Positions 34,963-46,316 are shown, counted from the first letter of the stretch. The stretch is 64,000 nucleotides of DNA from Gonatopus flavifemur (GCA_018340375.1 JAFFJZ010000010.1:15376001-15440000), one strand, 5' to 3'. Numbers and translations are program-made. Notes: generated from the letters alone by a model not told the origin.

Positions 34963-35172
34963 GATATGAAGCTGAAACGAGCGACCGAAAGCTGGCAGTC
35001 AATTGATGGACTTCGTGATGGAATCATTTTATTAAGTACTTCAGTAACAAAACTGCTTGATTGAAAGCCACTTAATCAATACCTGATATGAAAAATATTC
35101 GAATCAAATTCAATCAAAAATTACAACGATTGGCTATCAGCTTTTGGCCGCTAGTTTCAGTTTCATTTGAAC
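34963..35172. mobile_element. GCTAGCGGC-type foldback MITE, copy 2
   Basis: Left arm GAAGCTGAAACGAGCGACCG then AAAGCTGGCAGTCAAT; right arm, complemented, GAAACTGAAACTAGCGGCCA then AAAGCTGATAGCCAAT. Related to 19180-19346 and 39207-39419. It borders the LINE fragment. Confidence 0.7.
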
Positions 35173-35197
35173 ATAGCGTTTTGTGAAATAAAACAGA

Positions 35198-36410
35198 ATG
35201 ATTCACGAAGATTTGACTAGACTCAATCGATGGTGTCCGAAAAATGAATTAATACTAAATTCAACCAATTATGGCGTCGTTTCTCTTTTCCTATGGTTTG
35301 TATCAGGGTGGTTGGACTTAGAATTTGGTCATCTCCTCGTTGGTTATTCTTTGTAAACCAAATACGCAATTAGCCCATTTCGTTAGAATTTCCTGACACA
35401 GCTGGACACCCTGTTTGTATCGACGTAGTCAGGATTCCTTATGCTTCAACGATCAAAACCTTGAGCATCACACTCTCCTATATATTGAGCTGAAATCAAC
35501 AAGTAATTGATATATCCCCGCGGGTGTTCATATGATTCAATGGAAAACATTTAACAATTCGCACCAAGGCTAAACTTGTTCAAACTCTCATATTACCATA
35601 CTTCGATTATTGTACCCTCGTGCTGGCTGATATTACACAAACTAAGAAACTTAGACTGTGGTCTAACGGTGTATCGTTGATTTTCCGGCATCACTAGATG
35701 AACTCTTGCACACGCTTCGTCTAAAATGTCAGGAAGGGATTAAATGAGTTGGCTGAAACTAACTGACCGTAGGCATTATCTCCTTGTTGTTGGTTCATCC
35801 AACAACTGTTTTCCACTTATGTCTCACTAAGAATATACTGTAAATCTTCCAAATAGTGCCGAATGGTGTCTCCCTCACTCTATTGAAGAAATACATTCGA
35901 GCGAGAGAGAAATCCTGCGACACCATAGAAAGGGTTTACTGTATATAATAGGTTTGTCAGTGGTGAATCTCCCTGCACGGAGAAAAAATATACTACTTTT
36001 TCCTAATTTGCTTGCAAAACCAGAAATGGGAAGGTTTGTAAAATGAATTTTCACATAAAAATACGGGAGATTACGAACGAATGACTGAATTTTACTATAC
36101 ACTTTATGGAATTTAACGTTCAGCGTTTAAAGTTTCAATCCTACCTATTATTTTTGCTACAATATTCGTAATCTTCCGTATTTTTATGTAAAAATTAGTC
36201 TTACAAACCTTCCTGTTTCTGGTTTACTAAGAAAACTTACAAAACTTCTTAAATTTTCGAGCCGCATTTTTCTCCGTGTGCTCTCATTATACACGCATCC
36301 ACTATCGTTTAGTTTTCAGCGTTGTTATTATTATAATGTTTAGGATGTAAGTTATCGTGTTATTATTGTAAACACTAATTCTCCAAAGGTGCTTCGCCTT
36401 GGAATGGAAT
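35198..36410 (+). pseudogene. LINE reverse transcriptase C-terminus and 3' end, decayed
   Basis: The plus strand encodes IHEDLTRLNRWCPKNELILN (35201-35260), then, after decay, KAKLVQTLILPYFDYCTLVL followed by ADITQTKKLRLW (about 35566-35664), then WLKLTDRRHYLLVVG (about 35750) and LRHHRKGLLYIIGLSVVNLP (about 35917-35975). These are the late RT/thumb and C-terminal motifs of non-LTR retrotransposons (jockey/CR1-like by impression). A MITE splits it at 35976-36278. After that comes a 3' tail ending in CTCCAAAGGTGCTTCGCCTT then GGAATGGAATGG, typical of LINE 3' ends. Stops and frameshifts are frequent; catalytic YADD lies upstream and is missing. Confidence 0.8.
35976..36278. mobile_element. CACGGAGAAAAA foldback MITE inserted in the LINE
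   Basis: Palindrome of 303 bp with tips CACGGAGAAAAAATA and ATTTTTCTCCGTG; arms share CAAACCTTCC, TTTTTATGT and TAATCTTCCGTATT. It belongs to the CACGGARAAAA-terminus group but has its own interior. Flanks are TG on both sides, not TA. Confidence 0.75.
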
Positions 36411-38754
36411 GGACAATATTAGACTTGTGTAACTCATGAACGAGCCATTCAAAAGAGCGGCTCACTCGACCGAGCCGAATGAAGTAGTTCAGAGATTCAT
36501 GAAGATATACTTCAGTAATTCACACTAGATATTTTGAATCTAGAATCTTTTACTATGATAATATATTTCCTATACAATTTTGATTCGCTGTAAATTTTAG
36601 ATTATGCATAATAGGTGGAGAAAATGGGACCGAAAAATAGTTCATAGGGGATACTAAATTGAGTTGTGAGAACTTTATTCAAAATAAGTGAGAACTAATT
36701 TAAATTCTTGGTTCAGTTTGTAGAATGAGAATAGATCCATTGCTTATGTTACGAAATTAATGGTTTTAAGTGGATGAAATACCAAATCAGAAGGATAAAA
36801 TTTGGAACACAATATTTTTGCAACATCGTTGCCCAGACCCTGTTATAGGGACTCTATTTTCTATGCCCTTATCACTTTACGTGGAACATTATGTGAGGGA
36901 ACAAAGAAAACAAAAGAAATGCCCCCTAATTCATGGATATTTACGAATTCTTCGTTAGATTATTCTTCACGAGAATAATTGAACTATTCAGCTCAATTGA
37001 AGTATATCACTGAACTACTTCAATTTAGTGAACGAGATATACTGAGCTACTTTAGTGAAGTGAACTACAATGCCCAAGTCTAGACAATATATCAATATCG
37101 ATATCCGTTGGCTGTGTGAGTCATACTGGACAAATTCAGTGCCTACATTCATTTTTCAATCCATTCACTCAAATCCTACGAATTTTTGACTGCGATATTC
37201 TCAAATTTTGCATTAAATTTCGAATACATCTATTTTTCTGCGGTAAAATTTTTGATTGATTGTGAGGCGTTTCATTTGGCCATTATAGCAAATTTTCACC
37301 ACACATTAGATCAAGGAGGCTCAGTTTTGATTACATGCAACTGTTGGACACTACAACCTCGCACATAGCATGGAAATTTCTAAAACATATCCTAAGATAT
37401 CTTGCCAATAAGAGTTCTTGAAGATATCTTACGGCATTTTAAACACAACACAATCAGAACAATTTCAGAACTCAAGAATAAGTTGTTCCTGAAGAATAAT
37501 GGAGTTGTCAAACTGTTCCAACTGTACTCTATAAGATATTTTTAAGACTTCTTTTTCTGCAAGAACGTTGGTGCAATGTGGGGCATTGGTGACACGTGGA
37601 AAAAAGTTTATACTAGTCACGTAGTCTGGGTGGAAACAAGGAATAACTACCGACCCGAGCGCCATCAGTAGTCACCAAACAATCAGGGCGATTTCATCCA
37701 AATGAGGTATTCCTTTTTTTTCTATTCCTCTTTGCTCGGCTCTACGAACAAATCAGATTTGAGAAATGGAGAGAAAGGAAGCATTCACTTGAATATGTAA
37801 TCCAAAAGTTTTATAAAAATTCTGCTGAATTGACTTCGGTCCACAAATTTTGATAGTTTTTGCGGAAACATGTTTTGAAAATTTCTTCAGATTATGTCCC
37901 GCGGTATTCCACTTATTCAATAACTTTTCGCTAACTGAAGTGAGATTGAATAATGAATTCCATCAGCGTCAAAGGCGGCACAGAATCTAATGAAGATTTG
38001 ATGAATTTTACGCTAACGTATGATTCAACAATTACTTCAAAAACACTGATATTATATTTCATCTTATTCATAAATGTCCTCTTCGAAAAATACATTATAC
38101 TGAGAATGGCATCTTCCAGCATGGCTTACTACTTCACTATTGATTTTTTGTGTTTGTCCCTACCATATCAATTCTTCACATAGAAAGTTTTGCTCTTTTC
38201 AACACGATATCAGTCATGTCAACCCGTATTACCCGAATGTCCTTTACTCGGACAATGAAATATGTATTTAAAAACTTCTTGTCGTTGGAAAATTTTTTTC
38301 TCTCAAGTTTTATATTATAAAAATCGAATGAACTCCTGATCCTCACTCTCTACTCTCTAAATACAAATCACTGATTCAGATTTACAGAATAAGGAACACA
38401 ATGTGGTTGATATGATCTCCCAATGATTTCCCACTTTGATAACAAATTCGTCGCCACTTACAAAATGACATTGAAATGATGAAGCCATGATTTCGTTTAT
38501 CGTTAGCTCAATATTGATTTATAAGGAATAAGAGACTCATTCGTGCAAACAATGATGATTGGCGTTTCAATGGGCTACTGATGGTTTTGCAATGCCGGGG
38601 AGAAGCTTTCACTGGCTTTTCGGAACGTTTGAAATTGTATTCGCTGGAATTTCAAGGAATAAGAATAAAACTACCGACTCAAAGCTACTGACTGTTGGGG
38701 TAAACATCGATTGAATTTAATTCAAATATTGTTCATGGTATCAGAGATTGATCG
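36411..38754. other. Mostly unrecognised sequence with degenerate foldback words
   Basis: Around 36416-36530 and 36960-37070 there are diverged GAACTACTTCA / TGAAGTA(G/T)TTCA and GAACGAG words, suggesting an old foldback. Around 38565-38650 CGTTTCAATGGGCTACTGATGG mirrors 32.7 kb. No gene recognised. Confidence 0.4.
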
Positions 38755-38824
38755 CACTGTAAAAAAATTCTTTCTGAAAATCACAATCACATTCTCTGAA
38801 TTTTCAGAAAAAATTTTTTACAGT
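38755..38824. mobile_element. 70-bp CACTGTAAAAAAATTC mini-MITE
   Basis: A complete short palindrome: CACTGTAAAAAAATTCTTTC, then TGAAAATC, a 14-base loop and GAATTTTCAGAAAAAATTTT then TTACAGT. Probably a minimal deletion derivative of the CACTGTAAAAA group. Confidence 0.75.
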
Positions 38825-38863
38825 CTGAATATTTCTCAATTGTGCTGTTCAGCGGCTTGACTG

Positions 38864-39107
38864 TACTGTAAAAAATGGTTGTTGAGTTTTTCCCCAAAAA
38901 ATGGTGACAGTAAGTTCCTCCATAGATGTGGAATTTTCCACTATAATTTGGTGAACTTTTCCTTCATTTGTGGATAATTCAAGAACAAAATAATTCCTCA
39001 AAGTGGTGGAAATATCCCTCATTTTTGATTGAAAAACAATTTCCCCACGATGAGGGAACGAAATCCACCAACAGTGTGAAAAACAACTCCCCACATTTTT
39101 TATAGTG
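38864..39107. mobile_element. TACTGTAAAAAATG foldback MITE
   Basis: Left tip TACTGTAAAAAATGGTTGTT; right tip, complemented, CACTATAAAAAATGTGGGGA. Interior words GGAATTTTCCAC and GAGGGAACG recur in both orientations. Same terminal group as its two neighbours, with a different interior. Confidence 0.7.
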
Positions 39108-39206
39108 TGTCTGATAAGAAAATTCTACCGAAAGTTTGTGGCTGCTAATTTCACTTTAATTCAAAAGCATCTAATTTTTCGTAGACTTTGTATCTACCTA
39201 CAATAA

Positions 39207-39419
39207 CTTTCAATGGAGCTGAAATTAGCAGCCGTAAAGCTAGTGGTCAGTTCTTATAATTTTTGATTGAACATTGTTGAGACTTTGTTCATACAAGAAA
39301 TCGATCAAGTAGTATCCCATTAAACATTCCAGATCCTTAAATCTTCAATAAACGTTCAATGTAAGAAATTATGACAATCGACTGCTAGTTTTACAGCCGC
39401 TAGTTTCAGCTTCATTAAC
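39207..39419. mobile_element. GCTAGCGGC-type foldback MITE, copy 3
   Basis: Left arm GGAGCTGAAATTAGCAGCCG then TAAAGCTAGTGGTCAG; right arm, complemented, GAAGCTGAAACTAGCGGCTG then TAAAACTAGCAGTCGA. A further diverged arm-like stretch is at 39140-39165. Confidence 0.75.
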
Positions 39420-39478
39420 TTTCATTCTACAAAACACAAATTCTGCAACGAATGTTCATTGCGCTCTTTGTTCTACAC

Positions 39479-39730
39479 TACTGTGAAAAATTCCTATAGG
39501 AAAGTTTCTATAAATCTACGTGAAGTAATTAGCATATCTATGCGTTAGGAATTTTCCGCACTTGTCCGGGAATTGACCGTAAAATGATGGGAAAAGTCCC
39601 ATGAACTTTGGAATTTTCACTTGAGTTTGTGATAAATTTCATACATATTTATCGGCAATTGATTTTCCATCCAGTGATTGGAATTTTCCGGTTGCCGTAT
39701 CCAGGAAAATTCCAATTATTTTTTACAGTG
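39479..39730. mobile_element. ACTGTGAAAAATTCC foldback MITE
   Basis: Left tip TACTGTGAAAAATTCCTATA; right tip, complemented, CACTGTAAAAAATAATTGGA. The interior has GGAATTTTCC words in both directions, like the 1.1-kb element at 14.4 kb. Confidence 0.7.
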
Positions 39731-42220
39731 TGAATTCAAAAATACATTTTATCATATGACAAAATGTTGTATGTTTTCAAACTGCGTTCTCGCAAAGGGG
39801 TAAGAATTCTTCTGTCCCTCGTCGTATAAGCTCTCCCTTTCTCTCGAGTCGAAGTACAATTCCAGTGTTTTACTGAACCGCTCGAGTCTAGTTGCTAGAA
39901 TAAAATGCATATCCGTAAAACGGGGTATATACGTGCGGCACTAAAACACTTCATACCGAACTTGATTGAACTCGCGAGAGCGTGGACGTATATTCGAGTG
40001 AAAAAGTATAAAAATATGGAGAAGAAAAGAAATAAAAGTAGCTGGAAAGGTATACAAAGAGACCTCGAGGGAATGTAAAGAAGTTTGATTGATCACAAAA
40101 GAAATTCTATTTTCACTTCCTCTCTATAAACTTATAACCGATCAAACTCTCCATATTTTCAACCAAAGCCAATCAAAAGTTGATCATCCATTTTGAACGA
40201 AACTCCAAATTCTCAGCTGTGGTTTGGAATAAGAAACACTCGACCGCATAATGTGCTCGAATTCCATTTAGGCCATAAACAATGAATTGGTCGTGGTTTA
40301 TTGTGATGGGCAGTGACTTGCATCGGGACTTACAGTTGCAGGCATCCACCTTTTCTTTTAATTCGAAGAAACCGTTAAATGATCCGATGGTGTGAATTCA
40401 TCTTCCATGCGTGAATGATGAGGCAAAAAGAATTTTCATCCGTATTTATCCGAAGCATTCAAATTCTTTGAAGAAATGTGAAAATCGAAGCGCTGAGAAT
40501 CGATCATGAATGAAGATACATCGAGACAAAACAGTATATGAGGGAAAAAAATTGAACAAAATGAAACCTCGCAGAACAAATTCAATACAATTTCTCGTCA
40601 AAATCGTGTTACCTCGTGTGGAAAGAGCACATAGCGCTGTTTTGTGTACAAACGTCACCTGTGTTTGAATTATGATATCCTTTGACCTGTGCAATTGTAT
40701 TTTCACGTAGACATAGAAAGTTATTCCTCACGTTAGTTAGCGAAACTTGAAATTATTGAAAATTCGATGATGCATCGATGGAGGTTCCATAATTTACGTC
40801 AAACATGACCAAGAGCAACCTTGTTGATGCAATTAGGGTGCCCGGTGGCTGGAGAATGGTTAGAAATGATGGGAAAAGGTCGGTGGTGGCAACCATGCAT
40901 CAATGGTGCATCTTGATTGAGGAGGTAATCGATGTATCGATTTCTGGCCTGAAATTCACACTGCTGAAGTTGGGACGAATTTCACGATGGTATGTGACCA
41001 GAAATGTTGAAAATTCAATCCATTTTTTATTGCAGCGAGTGTGAAATTTTGTGGAATCGTCTGCGTGCATCGATTGCGTCAGAATTCAATTGTAAACTTC
41101 AGCTCCAATTTGTTCGCAGAGACATTTTAGTGATGTGAAGCAGAAATTTGAATTTGATGGTCATGTACTCGATTGTGCAAGTTTCTCACCGATATTGATG
41201 GAATATAAAATCTGGTTTACGTTACATTTCTACCTCATTAGGACAGAAGCGTTTGACAAATGCTAGACGTGAAATCAACGTCGAATGAGCATTTAAAGAC
41301 CAGTCGAACATTTGTTTAATGTAAATCATTTTAAAATGAAGCTGGAATTCATGAATTTGAAAATGTTGATTTTCCTGATAGAAAATGACTAATTTTCTGA
41401 TTTCTGAGGGAAATTAACCTGGCGAATGTCTGATAGGTGTTACTCATTAGGAAGTTCGACCGATTTGGAGTCTCATAAGAAGCTTTTTCAGAGCTGAAGC
41501 TGAATGAGGGTTTGGCTGGTGTTTGGGTCAATTTAGGTTTGAAGTTGATTGGGTTGAACTGGGATTCAGATTTTTGTTACTGAAAAGAATCAGATTGATT
41601 AATCTGTTTTCCTGAGATCCTCTAACTATTTTTTTTTACACATTTGGCGATGCAACGTCCCTGCAAATTGCCGTAGACTTTGTTCTGTGCAACTATTGTC
41701 TTTGTTGAGCCAGTTGAAGTGATATTTGTGCTGAATAATTACTATAGTTGCCGTAACTAGTGTCATAGATGGTTCAAAATCGATTATGTAAATAGTTGCA
41801 GCAACTGTCCTAAGCAACTTAGTCATATGAACAAATCAAATCTGAAAGATGAAAAGAAAACTGGGAATTCACTTGAATCATGGAAAAAAATGACTTTACT
41901 GTGATAGAAAAAAATACATGGCTGATGGAACATAGCTAGACTCAGAATACATTCCTTTACAACTGCAAGAAGAAATAATTATAACACATTAACCGTGTAA
42001 CTGTCATTCTCGACAAATTTAAAAACGTATTTATCACTGTTTGCAATTCAGTTCATTAACCACGAACATACAGCATAATTCTAAGTGACTCTTATTATTA
42101 TATGACTCGCACAGCTTCTTTCTTTGTATGTTTCTTTGGTTTCTACTACTTTACGCCAGTAATACACGAAGATTGTATCGCCAAGTGTTCAGCTCCCGTG
42201 TAGAAATTTTCTCAGGCGTC
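39731..42220. other. Unrecognised sequence
   Basis: About 2.5 kb without inverted repeats that I can detect, so it may be older host sequence. The plus open frame 40805-41044 (79 codons) has no recognisable domain. Confidence 0.4.
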
Positions 42221-42331
42221 CTGTATTGAATACAGGCCCTGTACGGGCATATGTTAGGTACCCCAGCAAAGGGCCTACCCGGGTTGCTATTGTTAGCCCC
42301 GACTTTTCTAAGCTTGGGTTACCCGTATACA
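42221..42331. repeat. GGGCCTACCCGGGTTGC repeat, left part
   Basis: GC-rich repeat containing GGGCCTACCCGGGTTGCTAT; the same 20-base string recurs at 42661-42680. The MITE at 42332-42579 splits the region. Confidence 0.65.
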
Positions 42332-42579
42332 CACTGTAAAAAAAATTTGTTGAATTCCAAACAAAAATGCTTGGAAATTTACAAACTTGGTTTGGAAAAA
42401 TAATTTCCGAACCTTTTTTGTAAATTACCAAACAAAAGTTTGTGAATTTTCAAAAATCTTCGTGAAATCACAAAATTTTTTGAATGTTTACAAACTTTTG
42501 TTTGGTAATTTACAAAAAAAGTTTGTGTAAAAAACTGCCAAACTTCTTTGGCAGTTTAGGAAGTATATTTTTAACAGTG
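42332..42579. mobile_element. CACTGTAAAAAAAATTTGTT MITE, copy A
   Basis: Ends CACTGTAAAAAAAATTTGTT and, complemented, CACTGTTAAAAATATACTTC. Interior: TTACCAAACAAAAGTTTGT and its inverse, plus GCCAAACTTCTTTGGC. The same element recurs in the opposite orientation at 47221-47452 with few differences. Confidence 0.85.
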
Positions 42580-42705
42580 CAGCTCATGTGGGGCCAAGTT
42601 GAGCTACCAATGTGTTCCCCTGTTATGAGAATCTTGGTGCGCCTAACTACAGCCCGTGTAGGGCCTACCCGGGTTGCTATTATTAGCCGGCAAGTTTTTC
42701 CTGAT
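42580..42705. repeat. GGGCCTACCCGGGTTGC repeat, right part
   Basis: Continues the GC-rich repeat after the MITE: TGTGGGGCCAAGTTGAGCTA, CAGCCCGTGTAGGGCCTACC, TTGCTATTATTAGCC. Confidence 0.6.
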
Positions 42706-42845
42706 GGGACAGAACTATCTTTTGTTCTTGTCATTTTTGTGAGTGTAATAATTTCCAAAGATTACTGCTGAAGAATATACAAAGTTGATATTGTTTTTAT
42801 TTCATAAACTAGTAAGGTGAAATCTGAACACTGAACAAAATGTGG

Positions 42846-43043
42846 CAAAATGTTTCTGGAACATTCCAGATACTGCTGATGGCCTACCATTGTAACGTTT
42901 CGAATGAAATGTCTCAAAATAACATGCCTGCACCGTTCTTGAAATATCAAACAGTGTTTTACAGATGTTATTTTAAAGCGTTTCATCCGAAACGTTAAAA
43001 AGGCAGAATATTAGCAATCTGGAACGTTCTATAAACATTTCGT
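42846..43043. mobile_element. Foldback with AACGTTTCG arms
   Basis: Left arm AAAATGTTTCTGGAACATTC then CAGAT and GTAACGTTTCGAATGAAAT; the right arm, complemented, reads CGAAATGTTTATAGAACGTT, CCAGATT and AACGTTTCGGATGAAACG. The mariner at 43060 starts 15 bases to its right. Confidence 0.65.
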
Positions 43044-43059
43044 AACATTTGATTCAGTA

Positions 43060-44380
43060 CGAGGTGTGTTCAAAAAGTAAGGTGACTTTGTATTTTTAAG
43101 AAAAAATATTTATTTATTTATCAATATTTATGTTGTCCCCTTCAAAGTAATCCCCCTCAGATACAATACACTTATGCCAACGGTTCTTCCAATCCTCAAA
43201 GCACTTCTCATAAGCACTTTTCGGTATAGCCTTGAGCTCTTCCAGCGATGCAGTCTTTATCTCTTCAATCGTTGCAAATCTCCGTCCTTTCATAGGTCTC
43301 TTTAGTTTTGGGAACAAGAAAAAGTCACATGGGGCCAAATCCGGTGAATATGGTGGCTGAGGCATGATTGTGGTGTTGTTTTTGGCCAAAAAATCTCTCA
43401 CAAGCAAAGATGAGTGAGCAGGGGCATTATCGTGATGCGAAAGCCATGAATTATTTTTCCACAATTCTGGACGTTTTCTTCGTATTGCTTCTCGCAAACG
43501 GCGCATAACTTCAAGATAATACTGTTTATTGACCGTACGACCATATGGTAAGAACTCCTGATGCGCCACGCCATGGTAATCGAAGAAAACAGTGAGCAAA
43601 ACTTTGACATTTGATCGAACTTGGCGTGCTTTTTTTGGTCTTGGCTCATCTGGGGTCTTCCATTGGGACGATTGGACTTTGGTTTCGACATCATAACCAT
43701 ATACCCATGATTCGTCACCAGTTATGACCCTTTTGAGTAAATCTGGGTCGTCGTTGACGTCATTCAACAGTTCTTGAGCGATGCTCATGCGACAGTTCTT
43801 TTGGTCAAAATTTAGCAATTTCGGAACAAACTTCGCTGACACACGTCTCATGCCCAAAACTTAGAAAAAATTTCATGGCACGAGCCAAGCGATAAACCAA
43901 CATCCTCAGCAACTTCTCTGATAGTGATTCGACGATTTTCCAAAACAATTTTCTTCACTGCTTGAACGTTTTCATCAGTTGTTGACGTGCTTGGGCGTCC
44001 AGAGCGAGGCTCGTCATTGGCATCTTCCCGGCCATCTTGGAAGAGTTTGTACCACTTGTAAACATTTTTTTTACTCAGAACAGTTTCACCGTATGCTACT
44101 GTCAACATTTTAAGTGTTTCGGAGCACTTTATTTTATTTTTTACACAAAATTTGATGCAAATCCTTTGATCCATATTTTTCGATAGCAAGAAATCGCCGA
44201 GCACGCAAAACACTTATAACCTTTACGCCTCTCACAACCAAACAAAAAATGCTATACACTTGAAACTTGGTACAGATGTTCGGGAAGAGTGTGCTAACAT
44301 AACAAAACAAAAAAATCGATAATCGAAAGTACGTTGCCCACGAAATTTGAAAAGTCACCTTACTTTTTGAACACACCTCG
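43060..44380 (-). mobile_element. Full-length mariner element
   Basis: Perfect 30-base inverted ends (43060-43089 and 44351-44380, starting CGAGGTGTGTTCAAAAAGTA) flanked by TA on both sides (43058-43059, 44381-44382). Length 1321 bp, normal for mariner. It encodes one transposase on the minus strand with a single frameshift. Intact ends mean it could still be mobilised by a transposase made elsewhere in the genome. It is the least decayed transposon in the window, hence probably the most recent autonomous-type insertion. Confidence 0.97.
43114..44174 (-). pseudogene. Mariner transposase with one frameshift
   Basis: The minus strand opens at ATG 44174 (MDQRICIKFCVKNKIK). It shows the first helix-turn-helix, a GRPSTST linker, and a second helix-turn-helix (RRITIREVAEDVGLSLGSC). 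The frame is lost at about 43860, where one missing base makes ...EIFSKFWA and a stop at 43848-43850; the other frame continues at once with MRRVSAKFVPKLLNFDQK. The catalytic domain is complete: TGDESWVYGYD, SHHDNAPAHSSL and YSPDLAPCDFFLF, with 34 residues between the second and third Asp (DD34D). The C-terminus is WHKCIVSEGDYFEGD. About 353 codons in all, close to the usual 345. Apart from that single lesion no stop is seen. An upstream in-frame ATG at 44213 lies outside the conserved start. Confidence 0.95.
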
Positions 44381-44382
44381 TA

Positions 44383-44734
44383 TTTAATTATATGTTTGTT
44401 TGATGTTTATGCGAAGAACTTTATTAATACTCTACACCGATTTGTTGTTATTTTTTTTTCTTTTTTAATATAAATCAACGTCAACAACGAGCAACAACGG
44501 CAAAATATTCCATCAAAAATTATCATGTCCAAAGTATTGGCTAACTATGTCAAAAAACACCAAAGAAAAGTAACTTCGTGATTAATTTTAGGGCCCAATA
44601 AAATTTTCTGGTTTTTTGATGGAGTCAGATAATGGATAAACATAGTAATGTTGGGTGGAATATTTTCTCCGTAGAATATTTATCTTGTTCAATCATTTTC
44701 ACAACAATTTATTATACCTTCCAAGGCTCTAATT
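44383..44734. other. Unassigned sequence
   Basis: AT-rich with a T run near 44450. No gene recognised. Confidence 0.4.
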
Positions 44735-44890
44735 TCAAAGCCTGTCTTGGCCCCATCGTGGGTACCTTACATAGGCCCAAGCTGGGAATCCAGTACAGGT
44801 CCCACAAATGGGGGCGTGACAATCCTGTCTAGGGCCTATAATAAAGTAAGGACGCCTAGTTTGGCCCTAGTTTGGTTCTTATACGCCCGT
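44735..44890. repeat. GGCCC-rich dispersed repeat
   Basis: TCTTGGCCCCATCGTGGGTA, TAGGCCCAAGCTGGGA, TAGGGCCTATAATAAAG and TTTGGCCCTAGTTTGG: related by word content to 28.3 and 42.2-42.7 kb. Confidence 0.45.
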
Positions 44891-45016
44891 ACAGCACCGG
44901 ACATTTCTACGTTGCCTCTACGTTGCCTCCACGTGGAATCTTGGTTCTATCCACGTCCACCATTTATCCACGTAGAGTCTACGGAGATGCGACGTAGAAA
45001 TCGGTGGATGTGCTGT
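44891..45016. mobile_element. Foldback, ACAGCACCGGACATTTCTAC ends
   Basis: Left arm ACAGCACCGGACATTTCTAC then GTTGCCTCTACGT; right arm, complemented, ACAGCACATCCACCGATTTC then TACGTCGCATCTCCGTAG. Words CTCTACGT and CCACGT recur inside. The right flank GTGCTGTTAGGG also occurs at about 1430 and 5790, hinting at a related border there. Confidence 0.6.
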
Positions 45017-45491
45017 TAGGGCATTTATTTTCATATTATTTGACCAAACTTATCATTAAACTTTGAATATATTCAATAAATTTCGAGATATGCGTGAACT
45101 GAAGTTCCTTCGTGGTTAAATATTTCGTTGATCGTTATGTGAAAACAATGACATCACGAATCATGGGAAAATATGTTGTGGAAGTTCGAATTGTTTATAG
45201 AAACGAAACTAAAATTCAAACTTTAACATCTCGATTTGACTCCTTGGAACTGGAAATATTGGTCGAAGATGCACTGCGAGATTTTTTGATCTCTAACAGC
45301 TGAATATTGTGTTATTCGAGTATTAATTCGTTCCATCAAACGATCCCAACTCCAGCAAAAGGCAATTCATTGAATCTATTCAAAATATGTGGAATCCTTT
45401 GATCAGGTATAGAAATAAACTTCCAATTAGGAGTACAGAAGCTTTTGGCTCGAATTATGACATTCCTAATCTAGGTTATTCTAAGCATCTA
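45017..45491. other. Unassigned, with a 63-codon open frame
   Basis: The plus frame 45112-45303 begins near an ATG and has an unbiased, protein-like composition (for example GKYVVEVRIVYRNETK, LVEDALRDFLISNS) but matches no family I know and lacks promoter or splice support. Probably chance or a decayed transposon frame. Confidence 0.2.
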
Positions 45492-45717
45492 CACTCACAG
45501 GAAGGATTTATTGAAATGACAAAATTTTTCTTGTCACTGGGGCAAGACTCATTTTTTTCTTGAGCCTAGAAAATTTCACTTGAATCAAGAAAAGTTCGTT
45601 TTGATTTCAAAAAAAATTTCCTAATTCAAGTAAAATTTTCTAGGCTCAAGAAAAAAATGAGTTTTGTTCCAGTGACAAGAAAAATTTTCTCATTTCAAGA
45701 AATCCTTTCTGTGAGTG
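45492..45717. mobile_element. CACTCACAG(A/G)AAGGATTT foldback MITE
   Basis: Ends CACTCACAGGAAGGATTTAT and, complemented, CACTCACAGAAAGGATTTCT, flanked by TA (45490-45491, 45718-45719). Arms share GAAAATTTTTCTTGTCACTG and TTTTTCTTGAGCCTAGAAAA. A 40-base minimal relative lies at 61278-61317. Confidence 0.85.
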
Positions 45718-45719
45718 TA

Positions 45720-46316
45720 ACAATTGGAGTTTATTTTGAAATTCAGTTCATGATTATTTTAACTTCTCAATTAAAAAAATATCATTTCAAGATATCCAAA
45801 GTCGGGCCAACCGATAGCGTTTCGGCACGATGGAAGAATGCTGCAAACAAAATGTTCATATTTCAGTGAAAATTCATGACCAGCCCCCACCTAGCGATAG
45901 AGGTTAGGCAGTTCCAAAAGTATTCTTAAAAATATCCCCAAAATGTCTTATGTAACATAGAAGGAATAAGATTTATGAATGATTCGTTCTTTAGAAAGGA
46001 TCTTTCTCAAATTGTTCTTTTCATAATGCATAAAATATCCCAAAGGTCCCTTTCAAAATACGTTTCAAAATGCATAACTTTCACTGCCATGTGAGCTCAC
46101 TTGAAAACACCAGTGAAAGATTCTATCTATTACAGTTGAATTAGTTAGCCAGACTGTGCAGCTAATTGTGTTCAGATGTCACACCCATACAATACATCAT
46201 TCCATCAGGAATAAAGTTTATTTACTACACCTGAACTTCTATCTCAACGAAATCCAGCGATATCATTCAGCTGGGATACCAAGAAATCTTCGTAATGAAC
46301 CTAAAGATTTTTTTCC
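45720..46316. other. Unassigned sequence
   Basis: No gene or repeat recognised. Confidence 0.4.
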
